Shown here: one piece after another, positions 49,801 through 56,327 of the stretch | How positions within the stretch are numbered: the first letter of the stretch is position 1 | Layout of the letters: each line of letters begins with the position of its first letter | Source: Zerene cesonia | Taxonomy: Eukaryota; Arthropoda; Insecta; Lepidoptera; Pieridae | DNA length: 64,000 nucleotides | Assembly (NCBI RefSeq): GCF_012273895.1 | Contig: NC_052115.1 | Location: 5,387,183-5,451,182 of the forward strand | Direction of reading: 5' to 3' | The notes under the pieces: model-generated | Told to the model about the DNA's origin: nothing | Databases searched by the model: none | The model's input: only the letters and a program-made list of their open reading frames with translations | Made by a program: the position numbers and the translations under genes

Positions 49801-51617
49801 ATTTCAGTGTGATTGACGGACAAACAAACTTTCACATTTATAATATTAGTGTGATGAGATAAATGGTAATTCATTCCATTAGATTTATAAGTCAAGTATG
49901 AAATAGCCATACAATAAAGTCAATGTTACAAAATATTACATTTTTAGTTTGTTACAAAAGGTTTTGATGGATTAAAAATCCATACCGCTATCTATCCGTG
50001 TCTATGCATAAATTAAACGCTGAAAATATAAAAAGCGTTTTTGCTGTCATGACACTTCGTATCGAAACAGATTACCTTAGGCTTTAACACCTACAAGTAA
50101 TAATAAATTTTATAACACCAAGCCCAATATTTGAGGCCCAATTTTTATACCTAATTTAAATTTCGAATTGATACAATATTTAAAAATAATTATTTAAAAA
50201 GCCTTGTTAGGTGGATAAGTTAAACGATTGCATAAAAATCTTGAAATCGGAAAAAGAAGAATAAACAACTTTTATGACAAGTAAAACTATGAATTAGCTA
50301 CGTTATTGAACAATTTAAAAACCCTATCTACATTACTATTTGTTCTATACTCTAAGAAGATAATCTATAAATCATTAAAAGTAAATACAATGTTATAACG
50401 TTCGTTGTGGTGTCCAAGCTAATTAGTTTCTGAGGATGTGTTGTGGTCACGAGATATGGCCACGTGATCGTTATGGGAATGACAAATCAGCGACGTTTAA
50501 TGTACTCCACAGATCAGAAAATCAATTGACAGAAGGGAAAGAGCGAGATAATCCTGTGTAATCTTAAAAAATTCTAATAATTAGTCTCTGCACATAATAT
50601 AGAAATCTCTATAAACGTAAAACTAGCGGCAAAATACAAAATTGAAGCCAGTAATTATTCTTGAGTAACTTAGCGAATATTAGAAATAACTGGCGTTAGA
50701 ATTTCATATAAATCTATTCGTTTGAAGTCTATTACTAAGTCTATTACTTAAGAGTGTCGTATCATCTGGGTTGCGATAGCAATTTGGGTATTTACCAAAA
50801 GCTATAAAACAATTGCTTATGAAGTTAAGAAATAGTACCTGTATTTAAAGTTATATCGATTGAAGCAAATATTTGCAAAAATTTTGCGCTACAAATTTCT
50901 GAAATAATTACGTAACGCATTCAGAATGGGATCAGATTAGTCATGTTATAATAGCCACAAGGCATGTAAAATTGTGATTTATCAACGCATTTTCCTCTCA
51001 GAGCAAAATATGCAATAACGAGGAATGCTAAGAGTTAACATTCCATAGCTATCGCTCATAGAATTTTGATTAACAGTTTGCGTAATAAATTGCAATTTGT
51101 CATATTTGTTTTTTTCCGACGTGAAATGTAGAATTCACTATAGAGTACACACTGAACTGTATAAGACAAAAGTGCTTAATCGAAGAAAAGCATAAATATT
51201 GTTTCATGTAGCAGCGCTTAAAATATTTGTTACAATATCACACTAATATTATAAATGTGAAAGTTTGTTGTTGTTGATGAAATTTGGTATTATTGGTAGA
51301 CAGGGTTTGAACTGACTTGGGTGATAGGATACTTTTTATCCCGATTAAAAAAATCGTGATATCTATTCGAAGCCGGGACAAGCGTCTAGTAGAGTATAAA
51401 AGAGTGAAAAAATATTTTTGAATGTTAAGAAGAACACGTGAAACTGATAGAATGATGTCAGGTTGTTTTCAGCGACATAATACAACGATTTTGAAAGGTC
51501 TATGTAATAAGCATTTATTTGCAGGAATATAAACTTTTAAATTAACGAAAAAACCAGTTAAAATTCATTCAATATTGCATTCTAGAATTAGTACAACATA
51601 AACTTACCTTTAGGCAT
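7193..51617 (-). CDS. Ih: Hyperpolarisation-activated cyclic-nucleotide-gated (HCN) channel, full gene model
   Basis: This gene encodes the pore-forming subunit of the Ih pacemaker current, a plasma-membrane tetramer that passes Na+ and K+ on hyperpolarisation and is modulated by cAMP. Nine minus-strand exons with GT-AG borders join in frame: 51617-51608, 46134-45858, 15388-15225, 14266-14130, 13098-12961, 10253-10104, 9698-9480, 8578-8314 and 7827-7193. They total 1995 nt, or 664 residues plus TGA, close to other insect HCN proteins. In order: HCN N-terminal domain (about 47-96), S1 (97-121), S2 (about 129-148), S3 (about 172-194), S4 (about 204-235), S5 (from 243), filter CIGYGRFPPQ (313-322), S6, C-linker (from 366) and the CNBD with its phosphate cassette (about 491-511). 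The start at MPKG is inferred from splice phase; Met8 is an alternative. The last four exons occur again at 0.46-3.53 kb, probably as the other allele. Family call is very secure; exon 1 is the least certain part. Confidence 0.93.
8314..8578 (-). CDS. Ih: Ih exon 8 (copy B): C-linker and start of CNBD
   Basis: Residues 366-453 encode the C-linker helices (VKQVEEYMAYRKLPREMRQR, the HRYQGKFFDEE region, LREDVINYNCRSLV) that form the tetrameric gating ring, and the start of the cyclic-nucleotide-binding domain (LRYEVFQPG). Borders are TTTTTCCAG|GTGAAA and CAGCCTG|GTAAATA; the exon ends in phase 1. Copy A (1565-1829) has three synonymous differences. Confidence 0.96.
9480..9698 (-). CDS. Ih: Ih exon 7 (copy B): pore helix, selectivity filter and S6
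   Basis: Seventy-three codons (residues 293-365) encode the pore region with filter CIGYGRFPPQ (313-322). The GYG core with Cys two residues before it and Arg after it is the HCN variant that allows Na+ to pass with K+. S6 follows (MWLTMLSMISGATCYALFLG) with the gate-region sequence GHATNLIQSLDSSRRQYREK. Borders are TATTTCCAG|GAAGCT and GAAAAG|GTAATCG, both phase 0. It differs from the 2731-2949 copy by one synonymous base. Confidence 0.96.
9835..9990 (+). repeat. Dispersed repeat fragment in Ih intron 6, copy B
   Basis: Blocks TGTCTGTCTTTCTGTCTGCC, CACCAGACGGTATCTCATGAA and CGAGCACGACTCACGCTTG match the repeat at 62748. Copy A (3086-3243) has 4 bp more here and a further 21 bp just downstream. 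Confidence 0.5.
10104..10253 (-). CDS. Ih: Ih exon 6 (copy B): S5 and outer turret
   Basis: Fifty codons (residues 243-292), phase 0 at both ends, encode the S5 helix FLNMASVFMRIFNLICMMLL and the turret HWSGCLQFLVPMLQGFPPNSW up to AINELQ. The acceptor is TTTCCTCCGCAG|TTTCTCAAC and the donor GAATTGCAA|GTAAGTC. The reading frame stays open upstream through the acceptor to two in-frame ATGs (MMLISTFPPQ), which could matter if a transcript starts in the adjoining CpG-rich block. The copy at 3380-3529 is identical base for base. Confidence 0.95.
10320..12180. promoter_or_regulatory. CpG-rich island in the Ih S4-S5 intron
   Basis: Both sides of the N gap (about 10320-10626 and 11627-12180) are strongly GC- and CpG-rich against an AT-rich background, with runs such as GGGGCGGGGCGGGGGCG near 11935. 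It ends about 70 bp upstream of the S5 exon on the coding strand. No recognisable protein domain is encoded. A CpG-rich block in an insect intron can mark an internal promoter or first exon; this is inference. The copy A counterpart is about 3595-3902. Confidence 0.4.
10627..11626. other. Assembly gap, exactly 1000 N, inside Ih intron 5
   Basis: One thousand N flanked on both sides by the same 77-bp sequence, so the contigs probably overlap and little or nothing is missing. It lies in the CpG-rich part of the S4-S5 intron. Confidence 0.99.
12961..13098 (-). CDS. Ih: Ih exon 5: S4 voltage sensor
   Basis: Forty-six codons (residues 197-242) make the S4 helix and S4-S5 linker. Basic residues recur every third position: R209, R212, R215, K218, then Ser221 in place of a charge, then R224, R227, R230 and R233. 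The serine-interrupted charge ladder is diagnostic of HCN channels. The linker ends YVSQWEEVY. Borders are TCCACAG|GATTTTAG and GTATAT|GTAAGCC; both are phase 0, so the exon is a self-contained cassette. I looked for a second S4-like exon nearby and saw none. Confidence 0.96.
14130..14266 (-). CDS. Ih: Ih exon 4: S2-S3 loop and S3
   Basis: The exon encodes residues 152-196 after completing Gly151. It carries the cytoplasmic loop with VILDPKLIAKHYLRTWF and the S3 helix with the acidic FLDLISSIPLDYIFLIF segment; D180 is the S3 acidic residue that pairs with S4 charges in this superfamily. Borders are AATTTCAG|GAATAATG and TTCAATCAG|GTAAACG, ending in phase 0. Confidence 0.96.
14996..15193 (+). 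mobile_element. Helitron-like remnant beside the Ih S1-S2 exon
   Basis: The body contains AACTACTGGACCGATTATT and the end GCGCGGGGTACCGTTAG, the 3' end of a common lepidopteran repeat with TTAG for CTAG. It ends 31 bp from the S1-S2 exon, within intron 3. Its left edge is approximate. Confidence 0.6.
15225..15388 (-). CDS. Ih: Ih exon 3: transmembrane segments S1 and S2
   Basis: The exon encodes residues 97-150 plus parts of the two split codons. S1 begins FYWDLCMLLLLVANLIILP and S2 includes IAFNCLSDTIFLIDIVVNF. FYWDL and the DTIFLIDIVVNFRTG region are characteristic of HCN channels. The acceptor is CTTGTTTCAG|ATTTTAC and the donor is AGAACAG|GTATCTA. The remains of a Helitron-like repeat end 31 bp beyond the donor. 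Confidence 0.96.
17017..17280 (+). mobile_element. tRNA-derived SINE, family 2, copy 1
   Basis: A head-like region (GTGGTGGCTCAG, GGGGGTTCGAA) is followed by a body and a 3' part with ACATGTGACATCTGCCAACC and ATATATGGGCTGATGATGAT, ending in a GATGAT tail. It shares these blocks with 35790-36089. This family resembles a SINE very common in butterflies and moths; the family name was not verified. Confidence 0.8.
18341..18368. repeat. Perfect 28-bp AT-rich palindrome
   Basis: Fourteen bases (AAATCTTAATATAT) are followed directly by their exact reverse complement. Half of it is alternating TA, so it may be only an expanded AT tract. Confidence 0.6.
18386..18496. repeat. 34-bp inverted repeat around a 10-N gap
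   Basis: Arms 18386-18419 and 18463-18496 are reverse complements with one mismatch; the spacer contains the N run and AT-rich sequence. Consistent with a hairpin-forming MITE remnant, or with a misjoin. Confidence 0.7.
18420..18429. other. Assembly gap, 10 N, at an inverted repeat
   Basis: Ten N directly abut the left arm of a 34-bp inverted repeat and follow an AT-rich palindrome, both likely causes of assembly failure. Confidence 0.98.
20429..20632 (-). mobile_element. Helitron-like element, same family as 60362
   Basis: Reverse orientation, with TCCTACTAATATTATAAATG at the right and the GCGGGTGAAACCGCGGGGCG hairpin region at the left. The terminal CTAG is mutated. Confidence 0.8.
22321..22477. 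mobile_element. Possible MITE: ~30-bp terminal inverted repeats around a tRNA-like sequence
   Basis: The left arm 22321-22350 and right arm 22449-22477 are reverse complements apart from a one-base indel. The 98-bp centre holds the tRNA-like cloverleaf. TA dinucleotides at the outer ends would fit a Tc1/mariner-type target site, but in AT-rich DNA this is weak. Confidence 0.4.
22369..22439 (+). tRNA. tRNA-like cloverleaf, probable pseudogene or element-borne
   Basis: Seventy-one bases fold as a cloverleaf. The acceptor stem TCACGGG pairs with CTCGTGA (one G-T). The D arm contains the A-box sequence TGGCCGAGAGG. The anticodon stem TTGCT pairs with GGCAA around loop ACGGTTA, which would read GGT (Thr). 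A perfect T arm, GCAGG-TTCGAAC-CCTGC, has a consensus B box, and a T run follows. Against a functional gene: position 33 is C instead of the near-universal T, and the D arm looks like that of Ser/Leu tRNAs without a long variable arm. It lies between two 30-bp inverted repeats, suggesting it travels with a mobile element. Confidence 0.45.
29017..29215 (-). mobile_element. Helitron-like element, fifth subfamily
   Basis: On the minus strand it starts TCTATATACTTATATTATAA and ends GGTGAACCGTTAG, between A and T. The 3' terminus is TTAG rather than CTAG. A fragment of its 5' part lies near 59456-59530. Confidence 0.65.
29782..29983 (+). mobile_element. Helitron-like element, fourth subfamily
   Basis: Starts TCACTACGTAGTATAAAACA and ends GCGAGCAAAAGCTTG (CTAG changed to CTTG). 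The body includes AAACTACGCAACGGATTCTG, a block common in lepidopteran repeats. Confidence 0.65.
31421..32420. other. Assembly gap, exactly 1000 N, inside Ih intron 2
   Basis: Placeholder gap in AT-rich intron sequence. Unlike the other two 1000-N gaps, I see no shared sequence at its two edges. Confidence 0.99.
34986..35283 (-). mobile_element. Short non-LTR/SINE-like element with A-rich tail, copy 1
   Basis: Shares with 48067-48405 a T-rich left end (the A tail on the minus strand), a GGCAACTGAGCTGG block, CCGCCCATGAACATTC, and the right-hand block GAGCTGGCCCAATTC followed by GCCGAAGCGTGCTCGACTCC. Short reverse open frames over it are not genes. Confidence 0.8.
35590..36106 (-). mobile_element. 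Helitron-like element split by a SINE
   Basis: The 60362-type body in reverse (AGTTGTCCAGTTGTC, AGTTTTTGCGTGAAAGAG, ACACACACACATCCTTAG) is interrupted at 35790-36089 by a SINE and resumes with TATAATATTAGTAGGA to its terminus at 36106. The 3' hairpin end is missing on the left. Confidence 0.75.
35790..36089 (-). mobile_element. tRNA-derived SINE, family 2, copy 2, complete with target-site duplication
   Basis: A full-length reverse copy. The head at the right end carries the A box GTGGTGGCTCAGCGGTGAGA and the B box GGGGTTCAAGACC; the tail at the left is ATCATCATCA. A perfect 13-bp direct repeat TTATAATATTAGT flanks it at 35777-35789 and 36090-36102. That repeat is the terminal sequence of a Helitron-like element, so the SINE is nested in it. 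Confidence 0.92.
36843..37040 (+). mobile_element. Complete Helitron-like element, third subfamily
   Basis: Starts TCTCTATATAAAATAAAG and ends AAGTAAACTAG, between A and T. A CCTGCG-ACTA-CGCGGG hairpin lies 14 bp before the terminal CTAG. Confidence 0.7.
37694..37859 (-). mobile_element. Diverged Helitron-like element
   Basis: Minus-strand start TCCTACTAATATTATAAACG and end GCGGGTTACAGTTAG. The body keeps the AAAAAGTAGCCTATG block in plus orientation. Confidence 0.65.
40275..40449 (-). mobile_element. Diverged Helitron-like element
   Basis: Minus-strand start TCCTAATAATGTTATAAACG and an end at CTAG (40278-40275). Contains AAAAGTAGCCTATGCTTTAT and GCGTGCAAGAGTAACAAACA in plus orientation, as in the related copies. 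Confidence 0.6.
41480..41685. repeat. 12-bp perfect inverted repeats around a GC-richer 180-bp core
   Basis: CACAGAACAGTA at 41480-41491 and its exact reverse complement at 41674-41685. The core is clearly less AT-rich than the surroundings and holds no coding frame. It could be a MITE remnant or a conserved noncoding element. Confidence 0.35.
44990..45111 (+). mobile_element. Helitron-like 5' fragment cut off by a SINE
   Basis: Contains ACAAATGTTATAAACGCAAA, AACCACTAAACGAATTTTGA and GAATAACATATGAGCTATAT, then stops exactly where the SINE at 45112 begins. No continuation is seen after the SINE. Confidence 0.5.
45112..45318 (+). mobile_element. tRNA-derived SINE, family 1, copy 1
   Basis: The tRNA-like head has an A box (TGGTACAGTGGTTAACG) and a B box (GGGTTCGATTCCC), followed by a body shared with the copies at 47.9 and 54.2 kb, including GGACACAGAAGGCTGATCAC and a CATCTGCCCCATACCC end. 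The sequence immediately upstream (44990-45111) is a truncated Helitron-like fragment, suggesting insertion into an older repeat. Confidence 0.85.
45858..46134 (-). CDS. Ih: Ih exon 2: N-terminal cytoplasmic region and HCN domain
   Basis: The exon encodes residues 4-96: a Gly/Pro-rich leader followed by the conserved HCN domain, from FLRNQLQALFQPTDNK through KLFGSKKALMKER to HWVIHPCSSFR, just before S1. In HCN channels this domain packs against the voltage sensor and C-linker. The acceptor is ATTGCAG|GCGACG and the donor is TTTCAG|GTATGT; the exon ends in phase 2 and the split Arg codon is completed by the S1-S2 exon. It lies 30.5 kb upstream of the next exon, a long but plausible first-intron distance for a neuronal ion-channel gene. 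Confidence 0.93.
47857..48063 (+). mobile_element. tRNA-derived SINE, family 1, copy 2 (part of a composite)
   Basis: Same head and body as the 45112 copy, including GGGTTCGATTCCCGGTGGGAC. It is joined tail-to-tail to the non-LTR-like element at 48067-48405, and one target-site duplication surrounds the pair. Confidence 0.85.
48067..48405 (-). mobile_element. Short non-LTR/SINE-like element with A-rich tail, copy 2
   Basis: The longest copy of the family seen at 34986 and 56268. On the minus strand it begins GTGGGAGTCGAGCACGCTTC and ends in a poly-A-like run. Its tail meets the tail of the SINE at 47857-48063. Confidence 0.85.
49722..49854 (-). mobile_element. Helitron-like remnant, same subfamily as 51238
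   Basis: Reverse orientation, beginning TCACACTAATATTATAAATG on the minus strand. The distal end is eroded (no CTAG found), so the left edge is approximate. Confidence 0.65.
51238..51389 (+). mobile_element. Helitron-like non-autonomous element, second subfamily
   Basis: Starts TCACACTAATATTATAAATG and ends GCGTCTAG, inserted between A and T. The start resembles the 60362 element but the body differs. Confidence 0.75.
51608..51617 (-). CDS. Ih: Ih exon 1, coding part (start codon, 10 nt)
   Basis: On the minus strand, ATGCCTAAAG is followed at once by a strong donor, GTAAGTT (51607-51601). Its single leftover base completes a codon with the two phase bases of the 45858-46134 exon, giving M-P-K-G-D-A-D-M-S-L-K. 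This phase match and the consensus donor are the reasons for choosing this start. The 5' UTR extends to higher coordinates but its end is not visible. A shorter product starting at Met8 (46121-46123), or other N-terminal exons, cannot be excluded; Ih genes of other insects use several alternative first exons. Confidence 0.7.
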
Positions 51618-52501
51618 TTTGGATGGTGTTCGAATTTTAAATTTTCCTTTAAACGTAGCCGTGATGATTGGTTTTTATTTACAACCAGGTTAAATAAAAC
51701 ATCTCATGCGGACATCGCATAGACTAACAAAAACATAGACAGCACCGACATATACACCACAGATTAGTTTCATACAAATACGCTCTACTCTTTTATTTGT
51801 ACTATAAATTCTAATCCTAGTTGACTAAGTTTTGGCTTTGGATTTGGCTGAAAAATAATTTGTACATTAGATATAAGATCACACGAATTTTTTAAATGAT
51901 TTGACGTTGTCGCTCAATTAAAAACTCATAAATTGTTTTTTCTGTACAGCTAAGTAATATATAAACATTGCCTAGACTATATTTGAACTATTAATATAAA
52001 TTAAGCATCCATTCCAAGATTTTACCCATAAACTTAATATGAACATGCGACTATAATCTTAATATTTTTGTTATTAATTATATTGTCTAATGACAGTTTT
52101 AGATCCGCCTTTTTTAAAACACAAAGATTAAATATACCACTTAAAAAAAAATAAGCCATGACTTGAGCATTTCCCGCCAACGTTCAATCAATGAATCGAA
52201 TACCGATACACTCGACACATCGTCACTTAACCCTGATATTATGCTGTTTATAAATAACATATCCCCCCAACCGAGGTGTAATTTAACAAAGAGTTAAGTG
52301 CAAATTGTGTCTCTGAATAGAGTTGAAGACGTCCGACAATTACCCGCCAATTGAGACAAAAGGATAATGTTTGGTCATGTCAAGGTCGACGTCAATTGAG
52401 GAGAAAAATTGATGTATTCTTGATTTATTGTTTGATATTTATATTAATTTGATACACTTAATCCTGGCCATAATAGAGAGGAAAGATTTGAAAGTGATTG
52501 A

Positions 52502-52690
52502 TTTTAGGGTTCCGTACCTAAAGAATAGTTCGACTAAATGAGACTTCGCTGTCCGTCTGTCAGTCCGTCCGTATCTGTATCAAATTAAACTCATCATACA
52601 TGATAGTGGGGCAATTAAAATGTATGGAGATTTCTTTTTTGTGAGACTCTTAATGTCGCAAGTCCGCCTTGCACTTTACCGACTTTTTTA
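52502..52690 (+). repeat. Dispersed repeat fragment
   Basis: Begins AGGGTTCCGTACC, includes GTCCGTCTGTCAGTCCGTCC and ends near CAAGTCCGCCTTGCACTTTACCG, matching the general plan of the 62748 repeat at low similarity. Confidence 0.45.
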
Positions 52691-54180
52691 TATTACAAAA
52701 GAATATGTCAAAAAGCTCTTTCTCTCTCAAATTGTTTTTTTGTTAGTGTGGTAGAAAAGACGAAAATAAAATAGCATACAAAAGTCTCCGAACCTAAAGA
52801 AAAGATACTGTTGATATGAGCATGCTATTATTTGATTGACATTTTTGATTTAATGAGCCTCATTTGTTATTCAGTCTGACTACTATCACGAAGTTGTTAT
52901 TCATCTGAAGGAACCCACCTAATGATAATGCCAATAATTTATCTAAGGAAATATATTACGCACATATCACTATAATCTTATAAGTCTATTTCGGCGAAAA
53001 CTTTAGACTTACATGTTTGAATGTACCTATCTAATAACGATATGTAATACGAGGAAAATAACTCTTATTACAATTAAAAACCGTTACTAACAAGTGACTC
53101 ATTTTATTAATATTCATTCGGAATAAATAGAACATATTTAATTGCTTTGTAAGTCAGAATATGGACTCGTGTATTATGTAAAAACATGTCTGAAGATCAA
53201 ACAATTAAATCAACCTTTTGATCGAAATATGGACAATTATTGTATCACCGTACTTTTAATAATAATTAATTTAGATCTTCAATATTTAATTACTATATAG
53301 GGATAAAATATTGTTTAAGGATATTTTGTAGTAATTTTACACATATGTATTTATATCAGCATCATTATAAATACATGGTATTAAATATTTGGATAGAATT
53401 TTGCCTTAGTAGTTTTTTCTTTTCATTGGCATATTGGGTTTTAACAAACGGATAAAAGAATAAACGTTTTTGTTGCTTTAAAATTTATCATAAGAAAGTT
53501 TTACGTTATACCAAACATTCTGTTGATTTTTTTACGGTTTCCTTATGATCATGTGTTAAATTTTTTTCTGACAAGCTCTATAGGATGTTAGGATATTTAA
53601 TGCTTTTTATTGATTTAAAAATAATATGTATCAATGTTTTATAAGTAGTGGTTTTATTATAAATGAATTTTTAGTTTAGTCTACTGTAAAAGATGAAAAG
53701 TATAAATTTAGATAAGTTATCAAGTTTATCTCGTAACGTATGTAACCTGAAAATAATGGTTTTAAAAATATATTTATAGTCTACGACATTTCTTTAAGAT
53801 TTTCGGTTATTGGTTCGTACAATTATTTCCCATTAAGAAATCACCAGCATACCCTAAAAACTGGTTAATGAATTAGCTTGCAACATCTGTTTTAGTTCTG
53901 TTTGATATTTATAATACACAGGAAATGTATCTGTTACATCTGTATTATTGGCGGTTATTTTAAACAAAGATTAGAAACAGACGTCCGTGAATAGTAGAGG
54001 ATATAATACATATGTCTAAGAATCTACAATGTGAGATGCAATCATAACTATTAATTTGATGATAAACGAGAGATTTATAACAGTTGCAGCCATTAGATAT
54101 TTGATTAATTATTTTGCTATTTCGTACCAGAATGTTATCTAACTATAAGCATGCAAAAGCGTTATTGTGTCACGTAAGTA

Positions 54181-54383
54181 AGGGATGTCCCGTGTCCCCT
54201 AGTGGGGTTTGGGGCAGATGATGTACATCTGTTTCGCTTATCGATTTTCTTTACGGGCAAGTAGGTGATCAGCCTTCTGTGTCCTGCCAGACCGGGACAT
54301 TTTTTTGTGCGTCCCCAGCGGGATTTGAACCCAGGACCCATCGGTTCTACGCTCACGCGTTAACCACTTTATCAAGGAGGCGG
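54181..54383 (-). mobile_element. tRNA-derived SINE, family 1, copy 3
   Basis: Reverse-orientation copy of the 45112 SINE. It is flanked by an 18-bp direct repeat with two mismatches (54163-54180 and 54384-54401), a clear target-site duplication defining both ends. The T in the B box is retained but the head has diverged, so it is not a tRNA gene. Confidence 0.9.
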
Positions 54384-55929
54384 TATTGGGTCACGTAGGT
54401 ATAGATAATAACATGATTTTTGTCAGACTGTTTTGAACAACTTTAGCTTATAAATATCAACAGTTAATAAAGTAAGCATAGGGATTTTTTAAAGTTAGCT
54501 TTTTGTTTATTAACAATTTGTTTTAAGTAAATACTACCAGCTAAATCACAGTAATGAAAATAAATAAAGTTATATTTGAATACCTCTTTCCTTGCAGTAA
54601 TTGTGGAGGTGACATAAAAATACGATCCCATTAGCTAATATATCCAACGCTATATAACGCTATACGCCTAGATACATACCGCTTACCCTAGCCAATTATG
54701 TAACTTATAGGTAACAATCTCGACTGTAGGTAGTTGTTTCTATTGAAGAAAATAATGTTCTATATTATTGGTAATCTTTGCCCGTGGCACATATTATATA
54801 CATATACCACACATTGAATGTAAATATCCAATGGTGAATGATTTAATCGGTAAAACTTCAGTTTTATATTATGACTACTAGTATACATTTATCTACATAT
54901 ATTTTACTTGATTCATACACAACGTTTCTGCATCTAGATTATGAAAAAAAATTCATTAAAGTATTTATAAAATGAATGGTAATCTTAGCAATAATAAATT
55001 TTAAAATACGAAAACGTAAAATACTGAAATATTATCAATGCGATGAGAACTTTGTGCTAGGTTTTTCACTCTTCTCGCGAACTTTGAATGGATTTGGTGT
55101 ATTTTTTGTGCTTTTTTAAATAAAATACCAGACGGGTTTACCGTACCGAGCGTACTAAAGTTAAAATCTATTCTAAGATGACGTTACCATAGTAACCTGA
55201 ATAACATTTGTTAAATGTACATTGACGTACGCTATTCAATAAAAGTAAAATGCATTTCTTTATAATAAAAGCTTTAAAGATGGCCTCGTTATGTTAGCTT
55301 TATTATGACGCATTTATTTTGGGCTAAATTGTAATGACCACGCATATTGTCAGCGAGTATTATAAACAAAAACAGCATTCGGAGCGCAATATCGAATACA
55401 CAATGCAAAACATTGTGCTTATCGCTCGAGCAGCGTTGAATAATGTTGTATAATGATTTAGCCTGCTAATTAGGAGCCGTTTTATGCTATTCTCTTAAAA
55501 TATAACGACTCCCATTAACCAGATAACATTATATATCGATAACGCGACCGACCATAAACTAAGATTGTTTGTATAACGACCTTAAATGAAAGTGCTTATT
55601 TCCTAGAAACGCTTGTAGAAAGTTGCGGCGGGTCAAGTGATTGCAAGTGAAGTTAATACTCATACTCGGTAATATAAAGCGCAAGGATTGTTAACGATCT
55701 CAACACGTCTAGAAGGTCCAGCTATATATAGAACGATAGTTTTGTAAATAAGTGTTCCACAATCACGTTTAAGGATGATTCACACGCTACTTACTTTCGC
55801 GGCTCAATCCACATGTGTATTTCCTTAGTTTGTGGAATAGGTAATTCGTGATTCTCGCACAGCACATATTGAACGTTTTGGAACTGTAATGCGAACGTCA
55901 AGTTATTTAGAACGTCATCTTTGTTTTAG

Positions 55930-56060
55930 GTTTGTGGTTGCGCACGCGTCGGCTGTATCGGCGCGCGCGTCCGACGCGCTCACATACTAATGAACGATTG
56001 ACAGCTCGCTCTGCCTCGTGAGTTGTGCTCGCCACGGGTGGACCAGCGCCCCGAAAATTA
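55930..56060. promoter_or_regulatory. Short CpG-rich block upstream of Ih, candidate promoter or 5' exon
   Basis: About 130 bp with many CpG dinucleotides, including CGGCGCGCGCGTCCGACGCG, in otherwise AT-rich flank 4.4 kb upstream of the Ih start codon. It could be the Ih promoter or first noncoding exon. A donor-like site on the plus strand (CTC|GTGAGT, near 56028) leaves a plus-strand transcript equally possible. Confidence 0.3.
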
Positions 56061-56267
56061 TACACTGAACTTTATAATGTACCTACTTCATACAATTGCA
56101 TTCTAAAAGGCCCCTTGAAAATAGTACTTGCAAGCCGTTTCTGCCAAAGATTGTGGTTGAAATGGCTTTAATATGGCATACTGAATTATGATTGATGTGT
56201 GGCATGGCATAACAGTATAATTAAAACGTATGTATTAAGAACTATCATTTCTATATGTATATAATAG

Positions 56268-56327
56268 CGGGCGACTGAGCTGGTAGTTTGCCTGAAGTTA
56301 AGCGATTGTCATTGCCCATGTACATTT
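56268..56327 (-). mobile_element. Fragment of the same non-LTR/SINE-like family
   Basis: A 60-bp remnant with ATAGCGGGCGACTGAGCTGG and a diverged TTGCCCATGTACATTTAC block, matching the tail-proximal part of 48067-48405. Confidence 0.75.

Larger units (their letters stand above)
46135..51607 (-). other. Ih intron 1, 5.5 kb
   Basis: AT-rich with the SINE/non-LTR composite at 47.8-48.4 kb and Helitron-like remnants at 49.7 and 51.2 kb. No coding exon recognised. A somewhat less AT-rich stretch at 47390-47600 has no identifiable content. Confidence 0.6.
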
